From Rhizophagus sp. LPA8_4_AMF (taxonomy: Eukaryota > Glomeromycota > Glomeromycetes > Glomerales > Glomeraceae), in NCBI GenBank assembly GCA_021464525.1, contig JADRCO010000713.1, positions 1 to 27,818 on the forward strand: a stretch of DNA of 27,818 nucleotides, read 5' to 3'. The translations under genes were made by a program, and so were the position numbers. The notes beneath the pieces were generated by a model that did not search any database, was not told the DNA's origin, and was given only the letters and a program-made list of their open reading frames with translations. The number at the start of each line of letters is the position of its first letter. The stretch's first letter is position 1. Shown one piece after another: positions 1 through 10,379 of the stretch.

Positions 1-225
1 CTTTTTACTAGTTAAAATATTATTCAAACTATCTTGTAGTTGTTAAACTGACGTAGTTTTCTTTATTTCTTTCCTGTGGGAAAATTGTACAAAAGGATCG
101 ACGGGAAGAGTTTTATTATTCATTTCTAATTTTTAAAATAAGTATAAAATTGTTAATGAAAATAACTGATTTTATTAATTTTTATGCAGTCGGTCATTTT
201 TGACAACCCACTGTATATATTAGTA
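1..225. other. AT-rich flank left of the transposon
   Basis: I find no open frame or RNA gene here. It is AT-rich sequence ending in the TA dinucleotide (224-225) that forms the left target-site base pair of the adjacent element. Confidence 0.5.
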
Positions 226-248
226 CAGCCAACCCTCCATAATTGCAC
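226..248 (+). repeat. Left terminal inverted repeat of the Tigger/pogo element
   Basis: It starts directly after TA (224-225) and mirrors 2490-2512 with 18 of 23 matching positions. The stretch TCCATAATT is shared exactly with the right end. A second CTCCATAATTG copy follows at about 249-259, suggesting a subterminal repeat of the transposase binding site. Confidence 0.8.
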
Positions 249-290
249 TCTCCATAATTGTACACTACACATGTTGCCAAAATTCAATAT

Positions 291-407
291 AATTTGGGAT
301 TTGGGATTGGAATTTGGGATTTGAGATTTGGACTATAATAAATTAATTTGGGATTTGGGATTTGGAATTTAGGATTTGAGATTTGGATTGGCAATTTTGA
401 ATTTGAG
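291..407 (+). repeat. Degenerate ATTTGGG minisatellite in the transposon's left subterminal region
   Basis: Roughly a dozen imperfect copies of a 7-bp unit (ATTTGGG, with ATTTGAG, ATTGGA and ATTTAGG variants) run through this stretch. They lie between the left TIR and the transposase start. The unit is not a fungal telomere repeat, and the position inside a transposon argues for local slippage or a subterminal array. Confidence 0.7.
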
Positions 408-652
408 CAGCATGTATATTGTACACCTTCCGTAATTACACCCTTTAGCTAAGTTTCAACTTAGGACTTAATGCTAATTGCATGCCTTCTATACTCTGCA
501 CGTGTAATGATCTTTACAGTATAATTATAATTGACTATTCCCTGTAAATGCATGCATGTAACTTGCACGCAAATCTGAAAACTGCCAAGTTATATAATAA
601 CGCATAGAATACGTAGTATACGTAGTATGTGCTGTTTAATTAATATCTTACT

Positions 653-2361
653 ATGCCTAAAAAAACACTTCTTTATCAGATATTCAAAAATATAAGTTTT
701 GTCTTTATACTCATGATAACAAAAGACTTGAACTCAATATGTAGACTGGATTGAATAAAAGTGGGGTGTTAGAGTTAATGAATCTACAATTACACAGATT
801 TTGCAAAGTAAAGAAAAATGACTTAATACAGAAGTTATAAAACCTGAAGTAAAAAGATATAAAGCTGTTATTGTCTCTGAACTTGAATTTACCCTTAAAG
901 AGTTTGTCTTATGCTATTAGCATAAAATAATTATAAGTGATGTCATATTAATTGAAAAGGTAAAATTATTAGCTGAGAAGCTGGAAAGTCCCTGAAGGAA
1001 TATTACAGGTTACTTACTTTCATTTTATTGCTTTTATTTTATTTAATGTTATTTGACTTTTATTTATTTAATTTTCCAATAGGTGGTTCCAAAAATTTAA
1101 GAAATGCAATGGTATTCATCAGGTAAAGCTTCATGGAGAAGCAGATTCTGCTAATGAAAATACCATTGCTAAAGCTTTGCCATTATTACGAAGTAAATAT
1201 GCTGAATATCCTCCTAATTGAATTTATAATATAGATGAAATAGGGTTTTTTTATTGGTATTTTTTAAAATTTTATAAAAATACTGGTTATATTATTTTTT
1301 CACTTTAATATTTTAGGTTAGAGCCAGATCGAACATTAGTTACAAAATAACTTTCTGGGCGTAAAAAAAGTAAAGAATGCCTTATGTGCAAATGCTGATG
1401 GTTCACATAAGTTACCTCCTTTAGTGATTGGTAAATATGCAAATTCACAATGCTTTAAATATATTAATATTGGCAATTTACCAATAACCTATAGGAATAA
1501 TGCTAAAGCCTAAAGCCTAGATACTATCAACTTTTTTTCAAAAGTGGCTTCAAGAATTTGATCATTTAGTTGGTATAAAATATGATAGAGAATATGTTTT
1601 ATTACTACTTGATAATTGTACGAGTCATAAGATGGGTAATTTGATTCTTAAAAATATTGAAGTTTATTTTTTACCTTCTAATATAACTTCAAAACTTCAA
1701 CAAATAGATTCTGGAATAATTATATCTTTCAAAAAACACTATTACTATCATCACATTCGGTAAGTTGAATTTTTATTATTTTTATTATATTATGAATTTT
1801 AATTTTTCTTTTTTATTTAGATAGATGTTAAAATAAGTTAAAGCTGGCTAGTTTATACAAAATTTAAAAATAGATGTCTTACAAGCAATTCAATTTATTA
1901 TATAAGATTGGAATAAAGTTACAGTATCTATTATTAAAAACTGTTGAAATCATGTCAAAATTCTTTCAGATATTTTTGAAAATGATATTAATAATGATAA
2001 TGTTAATGATGAACTTGGTAAAGTAATTGAAGCTCTTAATTTACTCAATATAATGCAAGTAAAAGAATTTCTAACTATTCCAGAAGAAGATATAATTTAT
2101 GAAGTTTCTAATATTTCAGAATTTGCAGATATGTTTAAGAATGGGCCTACAAATCATTCAGATGAAGTAGATGATAGTATTGAAACAGAAATTATTTGCA
2201 TCAATGATGCATCACAAAGCTTAAAAATGGTAAATTTATTTTTACTTTAGCAGGAAAATTCAAGTGAACACATAAAATTATTGGGTAAAATTGAGAAATT
2301 TATTAAGAAAAAGCAGGTTAATTCAATGCAACAAATTACTATAGATCAATATTTTAGATGA
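653..2361 (+). pseudogene. Broken pogo/Tigger-type transposase (CENP-B HTH plus DDE_1 core)
   Basis: A transposase that would cut and paste its own element. The likely original start is ATG at 653, reading MPKK. Pieces in order: an N-terminal HTH-like part ending near KWGVRVNES (about 759-785); a Tc5/CENP-B-type second HTH region (about 846-995); then a DDE core. The core motifs are YNIDE (Asp at 1234-1236), LLLDNCTSH (Asp at 1611-1613) and QQIDSGII (Asp at 1707-1709), so all three catalytic acidic residues are still visible. Likely introns with gt...ag ends fall near 1009-1082, 1257-1318 and 1759-1821. In-frame stops occur at least at 756, 819, 918, 993, 1219, 1348 and 2248, and a frameshift lies near 1360. 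The last codons end in a PIP-box-like QITIDQYF before TGA at 2359. Inactive. Confidence 0.8.
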
Positions 2362-2489
2362 TTTAATTTTGTAATTTTCTTATAATTAATTTCTAATAAA
2401 TAATACGTTCATATATAAATCACATGATTGGTCTAATTTTATAATTACACACCCTCTCTAAATGCACACTCATACCCAGTTTCAAGGGC

Positions 2490-2512
2490 GTATAATTATG
2501 GAAAGTTGACTG
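2490..2512 (-). repeat. Right terminal inverted repeat of the Tigger/pogo element
   Basis: Read on the minus strand it begins CAGTCAACTTTCCATAATT and pairs with 226-248. It is followed by TA at 2513-2514. Confidence 0.8.
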
Positions 2513-2576
2513 TACATTAAAAATAAATAAATAAAATTTTTAATTTTCAGTATATTTTAAGTATAAAATAACTATA

Positions 2577-3062
2577 CAGTAATACCTCCCTAAGTGCACA
2601 CATCTTGAGACTAGTTATACATCACTTAGGGAAGATGTGCACATAAAGAATAGCCAATAGAAAAATAAACAATAAGAATCCAATAAAACTTTTAAATTCA
2701 AAGTTTTTTATTTATTTTAATTTAAAATGCTTTCTAATACATTTTAAAATAAAAGAACTGACATATTTTATGAAATGCAATAACTTATTAATGGCTAATA
2801 CAAATTTATTTAACAAATAAATTTATAAAAAAATTGATCATAACCAAATAGCAATTGATGATTGGTCTATATTGTATAATAGTCATATGAATGCATTTAT
2901 AGAGGTGATTCCAATATATTTGGAACTTCAGAATTGCTTGCACATGTAGAACATAGAGGGAGTGCATTTAGCTCAAAAACCCAAGCTTGGGACCAAGCTA
3001 TAATGTGCATATATAAAGGGAGTAGTACACTTATAAAGAGTGCACTTATAAAGGGATTACTG
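2577..3062. mobile_element. Short non-autonomous element (MITE-like) with TIRs
   Basis: A 486-bp segment with 23-bp inverted ends (2577-2599 and 3040-3062, 19 of 23 matching; both start CAGTAAT and both reach AAGTGCAC). Left flank is TA (2575-2576). The right flank is CA (3063-3064), which would be a TA decayed by one base. No coding capacity is visible. Internally, GTGCAC and TTATAAAGNG motifs recur near both ends, as in subterminal repeats. The ends differ from those of the neighbouring 2.3 kb element, so it is probably mobilised by a different pogo/mariner-type transposase. Size and structure fit a MITE; this is inference from ends only. Confidence 0.65.
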
Positions 3063-4025
3063 CATTTTAAAGAAAATTAAGTGTATTTTAAATATAAATA
3101 TATTTATAAAAGGATCTTTATTTTTTTAATTTAAGCCATTTTATACTAACAGGCTGATTTTATTTATGAAATAATCTAGAAGACTCAATAATAATATTTC
3201 AAGATTTTAACTCGTTCTTTTTTTTTTCCTATTTTAGACTTACCTAAAAAGTCCTGATACTTACAATTTCAAATAATAACAAACTTTTAATTATGTATAA
3301 ATTCTACTTGATAATTAAATAAAACATGAAATTAGTCTAAACTATCTAAACTGCTTACTAATAATATGATACTACTTAGTACTTACTGTACAATCCCATA
3401 ATTTCTAAAATAGCAATAAAGAACTTCTATTGAGAGCATTTATATCTACACGTTCGTGTCCAGAGAGCCTTTAAACCAGCAATGAGGCTTTATCTGAGCT
3501 GGCTTGAATGCTGTTAAATTTTCTGGATTTTTTAATTTTTGGGAAAGTATTTTTTTAGAAATGTAGTACGAGTGGAAGGGGTGAGTATTTTTTATGTTTA
3601 CGCCTTGTGTGAACGTAAAATAGACGAAACTTCAGCTTTTTCGAATAACAATTATGATAATTATAACAAAAGTTAGTCTAACTTATTCCGCGAATGTTCT
3701 TTATAAAAAATTGTCAATCTCAAAAGCGAGCACATATGCTACATGATTCATTCTTTTACGCCAAAATATTAAAATAAGAGTAATCGGAAAATCATCGTGA
3801 AATAATGTAAGGGGGATCTTTTACAAAAGGGTCTCTTTTCCCGAAAATCCTTATATTTGTATACAAAATCAATTTTGTAACACAATGGTAATGTACTGGT
3901 AATATCAAAAAAAAATTTTTATAATCTACATCCTTTCGTAGGTTCTCTCTCTCTATCACGTTCGTTTTTTATTTATAATAAAAATATTAAAATTATTAAT
4001 TTGAAAGCAAAATACTGTATAGAAA
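3063..4025. other. Intergenic region upstream of MVP1
   Basis: AT-rich, without a convincing open frame, tRNA or repeat family. A slightly GC-richer patch near 3440-3500 contains short inverted words (AGCCT/AGGCT, CCAGC/GCTGG) but does not fold as a tRNA by eye. The last few hundred bases presumably hold the MVP1 promoter and 5' UTR. A CT-rich run (about 3943-3955) precedes the ATG by about 70 nt, which is common upstream of fungal start sites. Confidence 0.4.
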
Positions 4026-6702
4026 ATGGAGGAAAACATTTCTAGTAGTTTTTTCGAGCCAGCACAGTTTGGGACTGGCCAGTCATCGGGACCTGATATC
4101 CCTGATGTTGAGCCTTTTTCGTTTAAACCTGACCTAAACATTATAAATTATAATAACATTAATAATCCCTGGGATCCTCCAGTTGGCGGGCCTGATATTT
4201 CGAACATTCTGTGTATGCCTTTAATTTTATTTTTTTTATAACGTACTTTTAAATTGTAATGTAAATAAACTATTTGTTAAGAATAATCAATAAATTCTTT
4301 ATAGCGGATGTACATTTGCCAGAGATATATATGTCTGCTTTTACTCTCGCATCGCCAAATGCTGGAACGGTTTCTATTCCCGCTTTAAATAAAATTCTAG
4401 GCATAAGTGGAGTTCCTCACGCGACTATAGAAAAAGTACATATACACATTATCGTAAAATATTTGCTTACGAATTTCAAAAAATCATATTCATTTATATT
4501 TGAAAATTTTAGATCTTAAATTTAGCCGCACCAACTAATAGTTCGCGTGTGAATCGCGGTGAATTTAATGTTGCACTAGCATTAGTTGCATTAGCGCAAA
4601 AAAATATGGGTAATTTAAAAAGTTTATATTTTGTTATTCCTTAAAGATCAAATTCTAAAGTTATATGATATAAATTGATAGATGTTTCAATAGAAAACTT
4701 GATCGATCATAAACATGGTTTGTTTTGTATTTACTGGCAAAAAGAAGCTGTTTTTAAGAAAATTATTGATTTTTTTAATTTGCGTTGAATGAATTAAATA
4801 GATCTTCCAGAACCAATTTTAAATAGCCTGGAGAGCTTAAATTTTAATCGTAACCTAAGTTTTTCTGGCATAACATCACAATCTTCTGCAATTCCCTCTC
4901 TTCAGGCTGATGATCCTTGGGCTACTCCAACTACGACCGAGCCTTCATCGCAATTTATTCCCGGTACAAGTACTGCAATAACAGCACCAGTCACGGAAAA
5001 TTTGAATCGCGATGATGATTTTCGATGGTCTATAGATATGGATGTTATTACAATAAAATTTGCGCCTGAAAGAGAAGGATTTCTCTTTAAGCACGTTAAT
5101 TACATTGTAGCGTCAACAAAACGAGATACCCCTGTTATAAGGAGATATAGTGATTTTTGGTGGCTAATGGAATGCTTAGTAAAACGATATCCTTTCCGTA
5201 TTTTGCCCGCTTTGCCTCCTAAAAAAATAGGAAGTAAGACATTTTATCTTTTTATTGCTTTTTTGTGATTTGATTTCGTCCTATTAAGAAAAAAATATCT
5301 GAAGACTTATTTTAGTAGTGAATGGATTTTATTTCACAGTTGACGAAACTTTCCTGGAGAAAAGGAGGAGAGGACTCACTCGTTTCTTGAATTTTATCGT
5401 CAGGCATCCTGTTTTGAAGAATGATTACTTGGTTGAAATGTTTTTGACAGAACAATCGGTATTTCTATGAAATTTTTTTTCAAACAACAAAAATATAAAT
5501 GTCCTTTTCTAATATATAGTATCTTATTATAGCAGATAGCTGAGTGGCGTAAAAATAATACTCCGGACTTAACAGAAGAATATATAAATAAACGGATTAC
5601 TCCTGAAATGGAAGCACGTTTACCAGATAATTTAGATGAAAGACTCGATAAAGTAAACAAGAAACTTGACGATACAATCGATCATTATCGAAATATGTGT
5701 ACAATTATGGAACGTATGGCTCGCCGCCAAGAGGGTAAGTTCTTTTTATTTTTTTCTTAGTGAGAGTAATTTTATTTTAATCACTTTTTTCTTTTTAAGG
5801 CATAGCAACAGATTACAGCCGGTATAGTTTATCCTTAAAGTAAGTTAATTAGAATATGAATTTTTTAAAACATTTTTATATTAATTTTTATGTAACTTAA
5901 CATATCATAGCGCGTTAATCGAGAAAGAAAAAGGATGCTATATTGAGGATTGTTACAATTGTTCCCAAGTAGTACATGGTTTAGAACAAGTGTCAAGCCA
6001 TTTCAAAAAGACAAGCAATGTTATGGAGGATATGGTAAATATTAGTTATTAAATTAAATAATGTTTATTGGCGAGAATATTTGCATGTCATTTTTAACTT
6101 TTTACTTTCATTCAATACAGGCAAATGCTACTCTTGACAATGTATTGGAAAATTTGAAACGACATCGAGATTTACTTGTTTCTTTTAAGGTATCTATTTA
6201 GTTTAATAACTATTAATTCTTTAAGTTCCCTATTTATTAAAAGATTGTTATTCACAGGAAACGTTTGAAAGAAGAGATCGCTTGTCTGTAGATACAATTG
6301 AGACCCTCAATAGTCGATTGAGATCTAATCAAGCTAAACTTAGTCTATTAGATGGAAAGGAAGGCGCAGAACAAGATGCTGAAAGACTAAAGGGGGCTAT
6401 TCAAAAGGTATTTTATTCATTGTTTTCATTAATTTCATTTTTAAATTTTTAATTTTCCTTATCTTTAATATTATATTTAGGATGAAGAAGATATTGTACA
6501 ACAACAAAAACGGAAATTGTTTGTACGATACTGTCTCTATACTGAACTCACATTATTCCATAAAAGTTCTGCGTTTATTTCACTTTTATACCAGAATTTT
6601 GTCAATGATCAAATCAAATATTCACAACAACTTTACGAAAATTGGAAATCATTGAGTCCAAAGGTATATGATATGCCTATTGAAACTAATGGATTTGGTT
6701 AA
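4026..6702 (+). CDS. MVP1: Sorting nexin Mvp1/SNX8 (PX-BAR protein)
   Basis: Membrane-remodelling sorting nexin that binds PI3P on endosomes and returns cargo from endosome to Golgi. Exons: 4026-4212, 4305-4435, 4513-4609, 4802-5233, 5340-5458, 5536-5734 (or from 5533), 5800-5839, 5911-6034, 6121-6189, 6258-6407, 6481-6702. This gives about 589 aa and every junction keeps frame. Residues about 75-140 look like the EH-like N-terminal region of Mvp1 (FTLASPNAGTVSIPALNKIL). A linker rich in Ser/Thr/Pro follows. The PX domain runs from about 214 to 330, with the phosphoinositide-binding RRYSDF at 252-257 and a proline-rich LPALPPKK loop. The remainder (about 335-589) is helical and charged, as expected for the SNX8/Mvp1 BAR domain. 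The start is the first ATG, in a favourable A-rich context (gaaaATGG). Family assignment is by motif recognition; exon ends are hand-inferred. Confidence 0.9.
5530..5535 (+). other. MVP1: NAGNAG tandem splice acceptor in MVP1 intron 5
   Basis: The intron ends TAGCAG, giving two in-frame acceptors three bases apart (exon from 5533 or 5536). The only protein effect is one extra Gln before Ile-Ala-Glu-Trp. Confidence 0.6.
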
Positions 6703-7723
6703 CAATAATTTATTGGTTGTGAAAAATGAAAGATGTAATTACTTTTATATGAAATTTGTTGTTTCATCTATTTAAATGTTACGATGTTAAATATTTTAGG
6801 TATTAAGGGTTTGAATTCATAAATATTTTTGTGTACTTTGTTATAGACATTTTACCATATTTATTGAAATTTTTTTTTAAAAAAAATTTCATTACTTTAT
6901 CATTATATTAATTTCACATGATTTTAATTTCATGTGACTTTCTCCTTTATCACGTGACTTTAAAGTTTCTAAGGACAATTGGCTTAATTTGTAAGAGACA
7001 TTGAATAATATTAATAATAGGCCCCTATTTTTGTGTAAAATTTTCAAACATATGACCAATCTTACTAATTAATTTGGTCATCCCACTTTTATAGTCGTGA
7101 GATGATTATAATGTAGATAAACACCTACTAGCTAAATATCAGCTGTGACGAAATAATTGGATTTAGTTATGCATCGTAATTATCATAATTACTAAATACG
7201 TATTAGGATTTTTAATGCAGATGACAATGGCTCAGATTAATCAACATGCCTTGCTTATCCATGAAACAAAATGGTATAATTTATAAATTTCACGGTAACC
7301 CTACACAAACAATTCTTTCTGTGTACACAAGCTGGGATCCACTGTCCTAATGTCTTGTTTATAATAATTGATTAGAATGCAAAAGGATTAAAAATATTCA
7401 GTGGGCCGTATGTCTAATACGTCACGGATTTGACAATTTAGATGACGTTTAAATCGCACAATATAATTGTGTTACTATTTAAAAATATTATCGGTGGATC
7501 CTATTGAACAGATGATGATCATATGAATAAATACTATATTGAAATATTGAATGCCGTTTTTTTTTTTAAAAAAAAAATTTACAAATATATTGATCTAACG
7601 CCTGACCTGCCAAAAAAACTACGGACAAAAAACGATACTAACACAATTTTTTTTACACCAGTAATTTATTGCCGTATTTTTTGACAGCAATTATACAAAA
7701 CATTGCGAGAAGAATATTTTTAT
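6703..7723. other. Intergenic region between MVP1 and the WNK-like kinase
   Basis: No gene found. It holds two T(n)A(n) palindromes: 6866-6890 (GAAA, 9 T, 8 A, TTTC) and 7557-7577 (11 T, 10 A). A CACGTG E-box sits in TCACGTGACT at about 6951-6960. The part near 7724 should contain the kinase promoter and leader. Confidence 0.4.
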
Positions 7724-10379
7724 ATGGCGGACCATCATCCCGAAAATAATGGAGATACATCACCTCACGAAGAAATCGTCCAATACCAAAATGGAAATGG
7801 CGGCGTTCATGTAGAAAACAACATTGATTCAGGTTACAGAATGCATTATAATGAGTTGTACCCTCACCATGAATCTCAATACAGTCCAAATACTTACTTG
7901 CCGTCAAATGAGATTGTGGACCTTTCCAAGCACGATCGCGAAACTGTCATTGAAGAAAGTCCAAACCAAAGATATGCTAAGGTAAGTTCATTTTATTATT
8001 TTATGTTTTAATTATATATTTTACTTTAATGTAAATATTTGCACCTTGAACCATGACTTCTAATCTAAATAATTTCTATCATATTACATTTAGTTAAATA
8101 CAGTTTTAGGAAAGGGTGCTTATAAAGTTGTATATAAAGCTATAGATCGTGAGGAAGGTTATGAAGTCGCGTGGAACTGCTTTCAAGTAAGTCGCGCCCA
8201 CCAGCGAGTAAATCGCGCTTCAGATTACACTTGATTCTTTGTTCGCTTAATGATATTAAATATCTGTAGACTACCAAAGCAGAGTTCAATGAATTAAGCC
8301 AAGAAATTAAAATATTAAAGCAAGTTCGACATCCTAATATTATTAATTTTCATGATTGTTGGTACAAAGATGCAGAATTTATTTTTGTTACAGAATTAAT
8401 GACCTCAGGGACGTTACGGGAGTATGTTTTAATTTAATGAGATAGATAGAATTAACGGGACGTTTAATTATTATCAGAAAAAAAAAATACTTTTATATTA
8501 TGTATTTTTTTTTTGATAAAAATTACCATTATGCTTTTAATTATATGTGTACTTACCTATTTAGGTATATTCGAAAACTCTCGTTGCCGAATATGAAAAT
8601 AGTTAAACGATGGTCTCGTCAAATACTTAAAGGGTTGATATATCTTCATTCACATAATCCACCAATCATTCATCGCGATATCAAGTGTGATAACATCTTC
8701 ATCAATGGCGCTCACGGCGAAGTAAAAATTGGTGACATGGGAACCGCCAAGATGAAGTTGGGAAAAAAGTATACCGTCATCGGTATGCAGTAACATAATC
8801 CCAGCTGGGTTTGCTATCGTGGTTTTACATATATTGGTACCCGATACCTCCTCACTCTGCGATCTAAATGATTGATGCGACTTATTGTTCGCAAATTATA
8901 AATTAAAATGTAGGAACTCCCGAGTTCATGGCACCCGAAATGTACGAAGAAAAAGGTTATAACGAGAAGGTCGATATCTATGCGTTTGGTATGTGTCTTC
9001 TAGAAATGGTTACTGGCGAATATCCTTACGGAGAATGTAAGAATGCCGCACAGATATATAAAAAAGTCTCTCAGGTAAAATAATCAAATAATTAAAACCT
9101 TTAGTTTATTTAATTTACAAATATTCATTTGCAAAAAAATATATATGTAATTTATTTTATCAAAAGGCTATAAAACCGGAAAGCTTAAAAAAAGTACAAG
9201 ATCCTAAGATCCTCGATTTGATAAATAATTGTCTTGCACCTGAAAATGAAAGGTTGAAAATAGTTTTCCAAAGAATTATAGTTTAATATTTTTTTCTTTA
9301 TTGAATATTTACTCAATCGTATGATTAACACTAGTTATTATCCTTTTGAAACATTAAAACGCTAAAGGTATACTGCACAACAAATAATGGATCATCCTTT
9401 CCTTACTGTCGAGCCGGAAGTAGTGTTAATGACAGCAGACGAGACAAAAACTCAATTAACTTTGCAGGTCGTCTTTAAAGGCATGGATAAGTTATCAGTG
9501 AAATTCGAATTTAACGTGGAGCGAGATACGGCAGAGGAAGTAGTGAACGAAATGGTAAAGAAATTATACATATTATAGTGCATGTTTGGTAAATTTTTTT
9601 CTTTATAGATTAAAAAAATTGTTAACTTTTCAAATATAGATAGAGGAACAGGTTCTTCAAGACAATTATCAACAATTAATTACTCATGAAATAAATCGTA
9701 TTTTACGGGACATTAATAAACTAGCAAATGACGCTGACCCAAATAAAGAAGAGCATAAAACTTCATGGCCAAGTCAACCTGGCACGCCACCATTCGTCGG
9801 AATGTCTCCGCATTTAACTCCCCACAAATCTTCTCATGGTCCGTCTCCTACACCTATTAATTTAGATCGTGATAGCCCTAATGGGACTATGGCACATACA
9901 TCGTCACATCCTGCACAATCACAGCCAGTTTTGTCGAATGAGTCACCACGAAAAAATTCAATTTCTGGTTCAGGGCCAGAATGGATACAAGATTATGATG
10001 ATGCGCTTCCCGTCAAAGGTTTGTTTTATTTATTAATATCTTTTTTCTTTATGTTTATTTATTATTCACGATTATTGTTTCTACAGAATATCCTGATGAA
10101 ACTCCAATTGAACAATTTGTTCGCGATACTGCACTTGCGATCAATCGAGACACAGAAAAAGCAAACGATTGGTCGAAGAAACTAAAAAATCAAGACATTA
10201 TGACTGTAGGCGATTTACGTGCACTGATGGATGAAGATTGGGGACAAATTGGACTCACAGTTTTTGCTTTACGTGCTCTTAAGAATGCCTTACATGGTAA
10301 GACATTACGCAGCCTTCCTAGGACAAATAGTGCAGCAAGTATAAGCACAAATGGTGGAGAAGAAAACCTACAGGAATGA
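7724..10379 (+). CDS. WNK: WNK-like (with-no-lysine) Ser/Thr protein kinase with OSR1_C-type and SAM-like C-terminal domains
   Basis: Serine/threonine kinase. Exons: 7724-7981, 8094-8186, 8270-8421, 8565-8782, 8914-9074, 9167-9252, 9368-9554, 9640-10018, 10087-10379, about 608 aa. The ATG at 7724 is chosen because the frame's upstream extension lacks an ATG. Kinase domain spans about 87-335. The glycine loop reads GKGAYK (92-97), so the catalytic lysine sits in the loop (K97), while the usual VAxK position is VAWN (N114). That is the defining WNK rearrangement, and Asn there matches plant WNKs. HRDIKCDN is at 204-211, the Mg motif is DMG (225-227, usually DLG), and [11 protein letters not shown] follows, with Thr238 where WNK1 has its activating serine. 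An OSR1_C-like segment ([19 protein letters not shown], about 350-385) follows, as in WNKs. Then a Ser/Pro-rich linker and a SAM-like fold (about 540-580, [20 protein letters not shown]). Its substrates are unknown here. Confidence 0.88.

Larger units (their letters stand above)
226..2512 (+). mobile_element. Decayed Tigger/pogo-type (Tc1/mariner superfamily) DNA transposon
   Basis: About 2.29 kb, bounded by imperfect 23-bp terminal inverted repeats (226-248 and 2490-2512; 18 of 23 positions agree by eye). The consensus begins CAGYCAACYYTCCATAATT. A TA lies on each side (224-225, 2513-2514), the target site typical of Tc1/mariner elements. Inside is a broken transposase reading left to right (653-2361) with a CENP-B/Tc5-type helix-turn-helix region and a DDE_1-type catalytic core. 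Between the left TIR and the gene is a block of degenerate ATTTGGG-type repeats. Point stops and frame breaks show the copy is no longer coding, though both ends survive. Superfamily assignment is confident; the family name (Tigger/pogo-like) rests on protein motifs seen by eye. Confidence 0.85.

Noticed and set aside
291..407. Telomere-like repeat
   Set aside because: The unit is ATTTGGG and degenerate, not TTAGGG, and it lies inside a transposon.
2229..2249. A 21-nt intron in the transposase (gtaaat...ttag)
   Set aside because: Too short for splicing; better read as coding with a CAG to TAG stop at 2248.
3440..3520. Possible tRNA or small RNA in a GC-richer patch
   Set aside because: No cloverleaf, no B-box sequence and no plausible anticodon arm could be drawn.
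3956..4141. 61-aa minus-strand frame
   Set aside because: Overlaps the MVP1 first exon, which is supported by in-frame splicing into a recognisable protein.
7703..7723. A start upstream of the WNK-like gene's ATG
   Set aside because: The frame opens there only with TTG, which is not a credible nuclear start; the first ATG is 7724.
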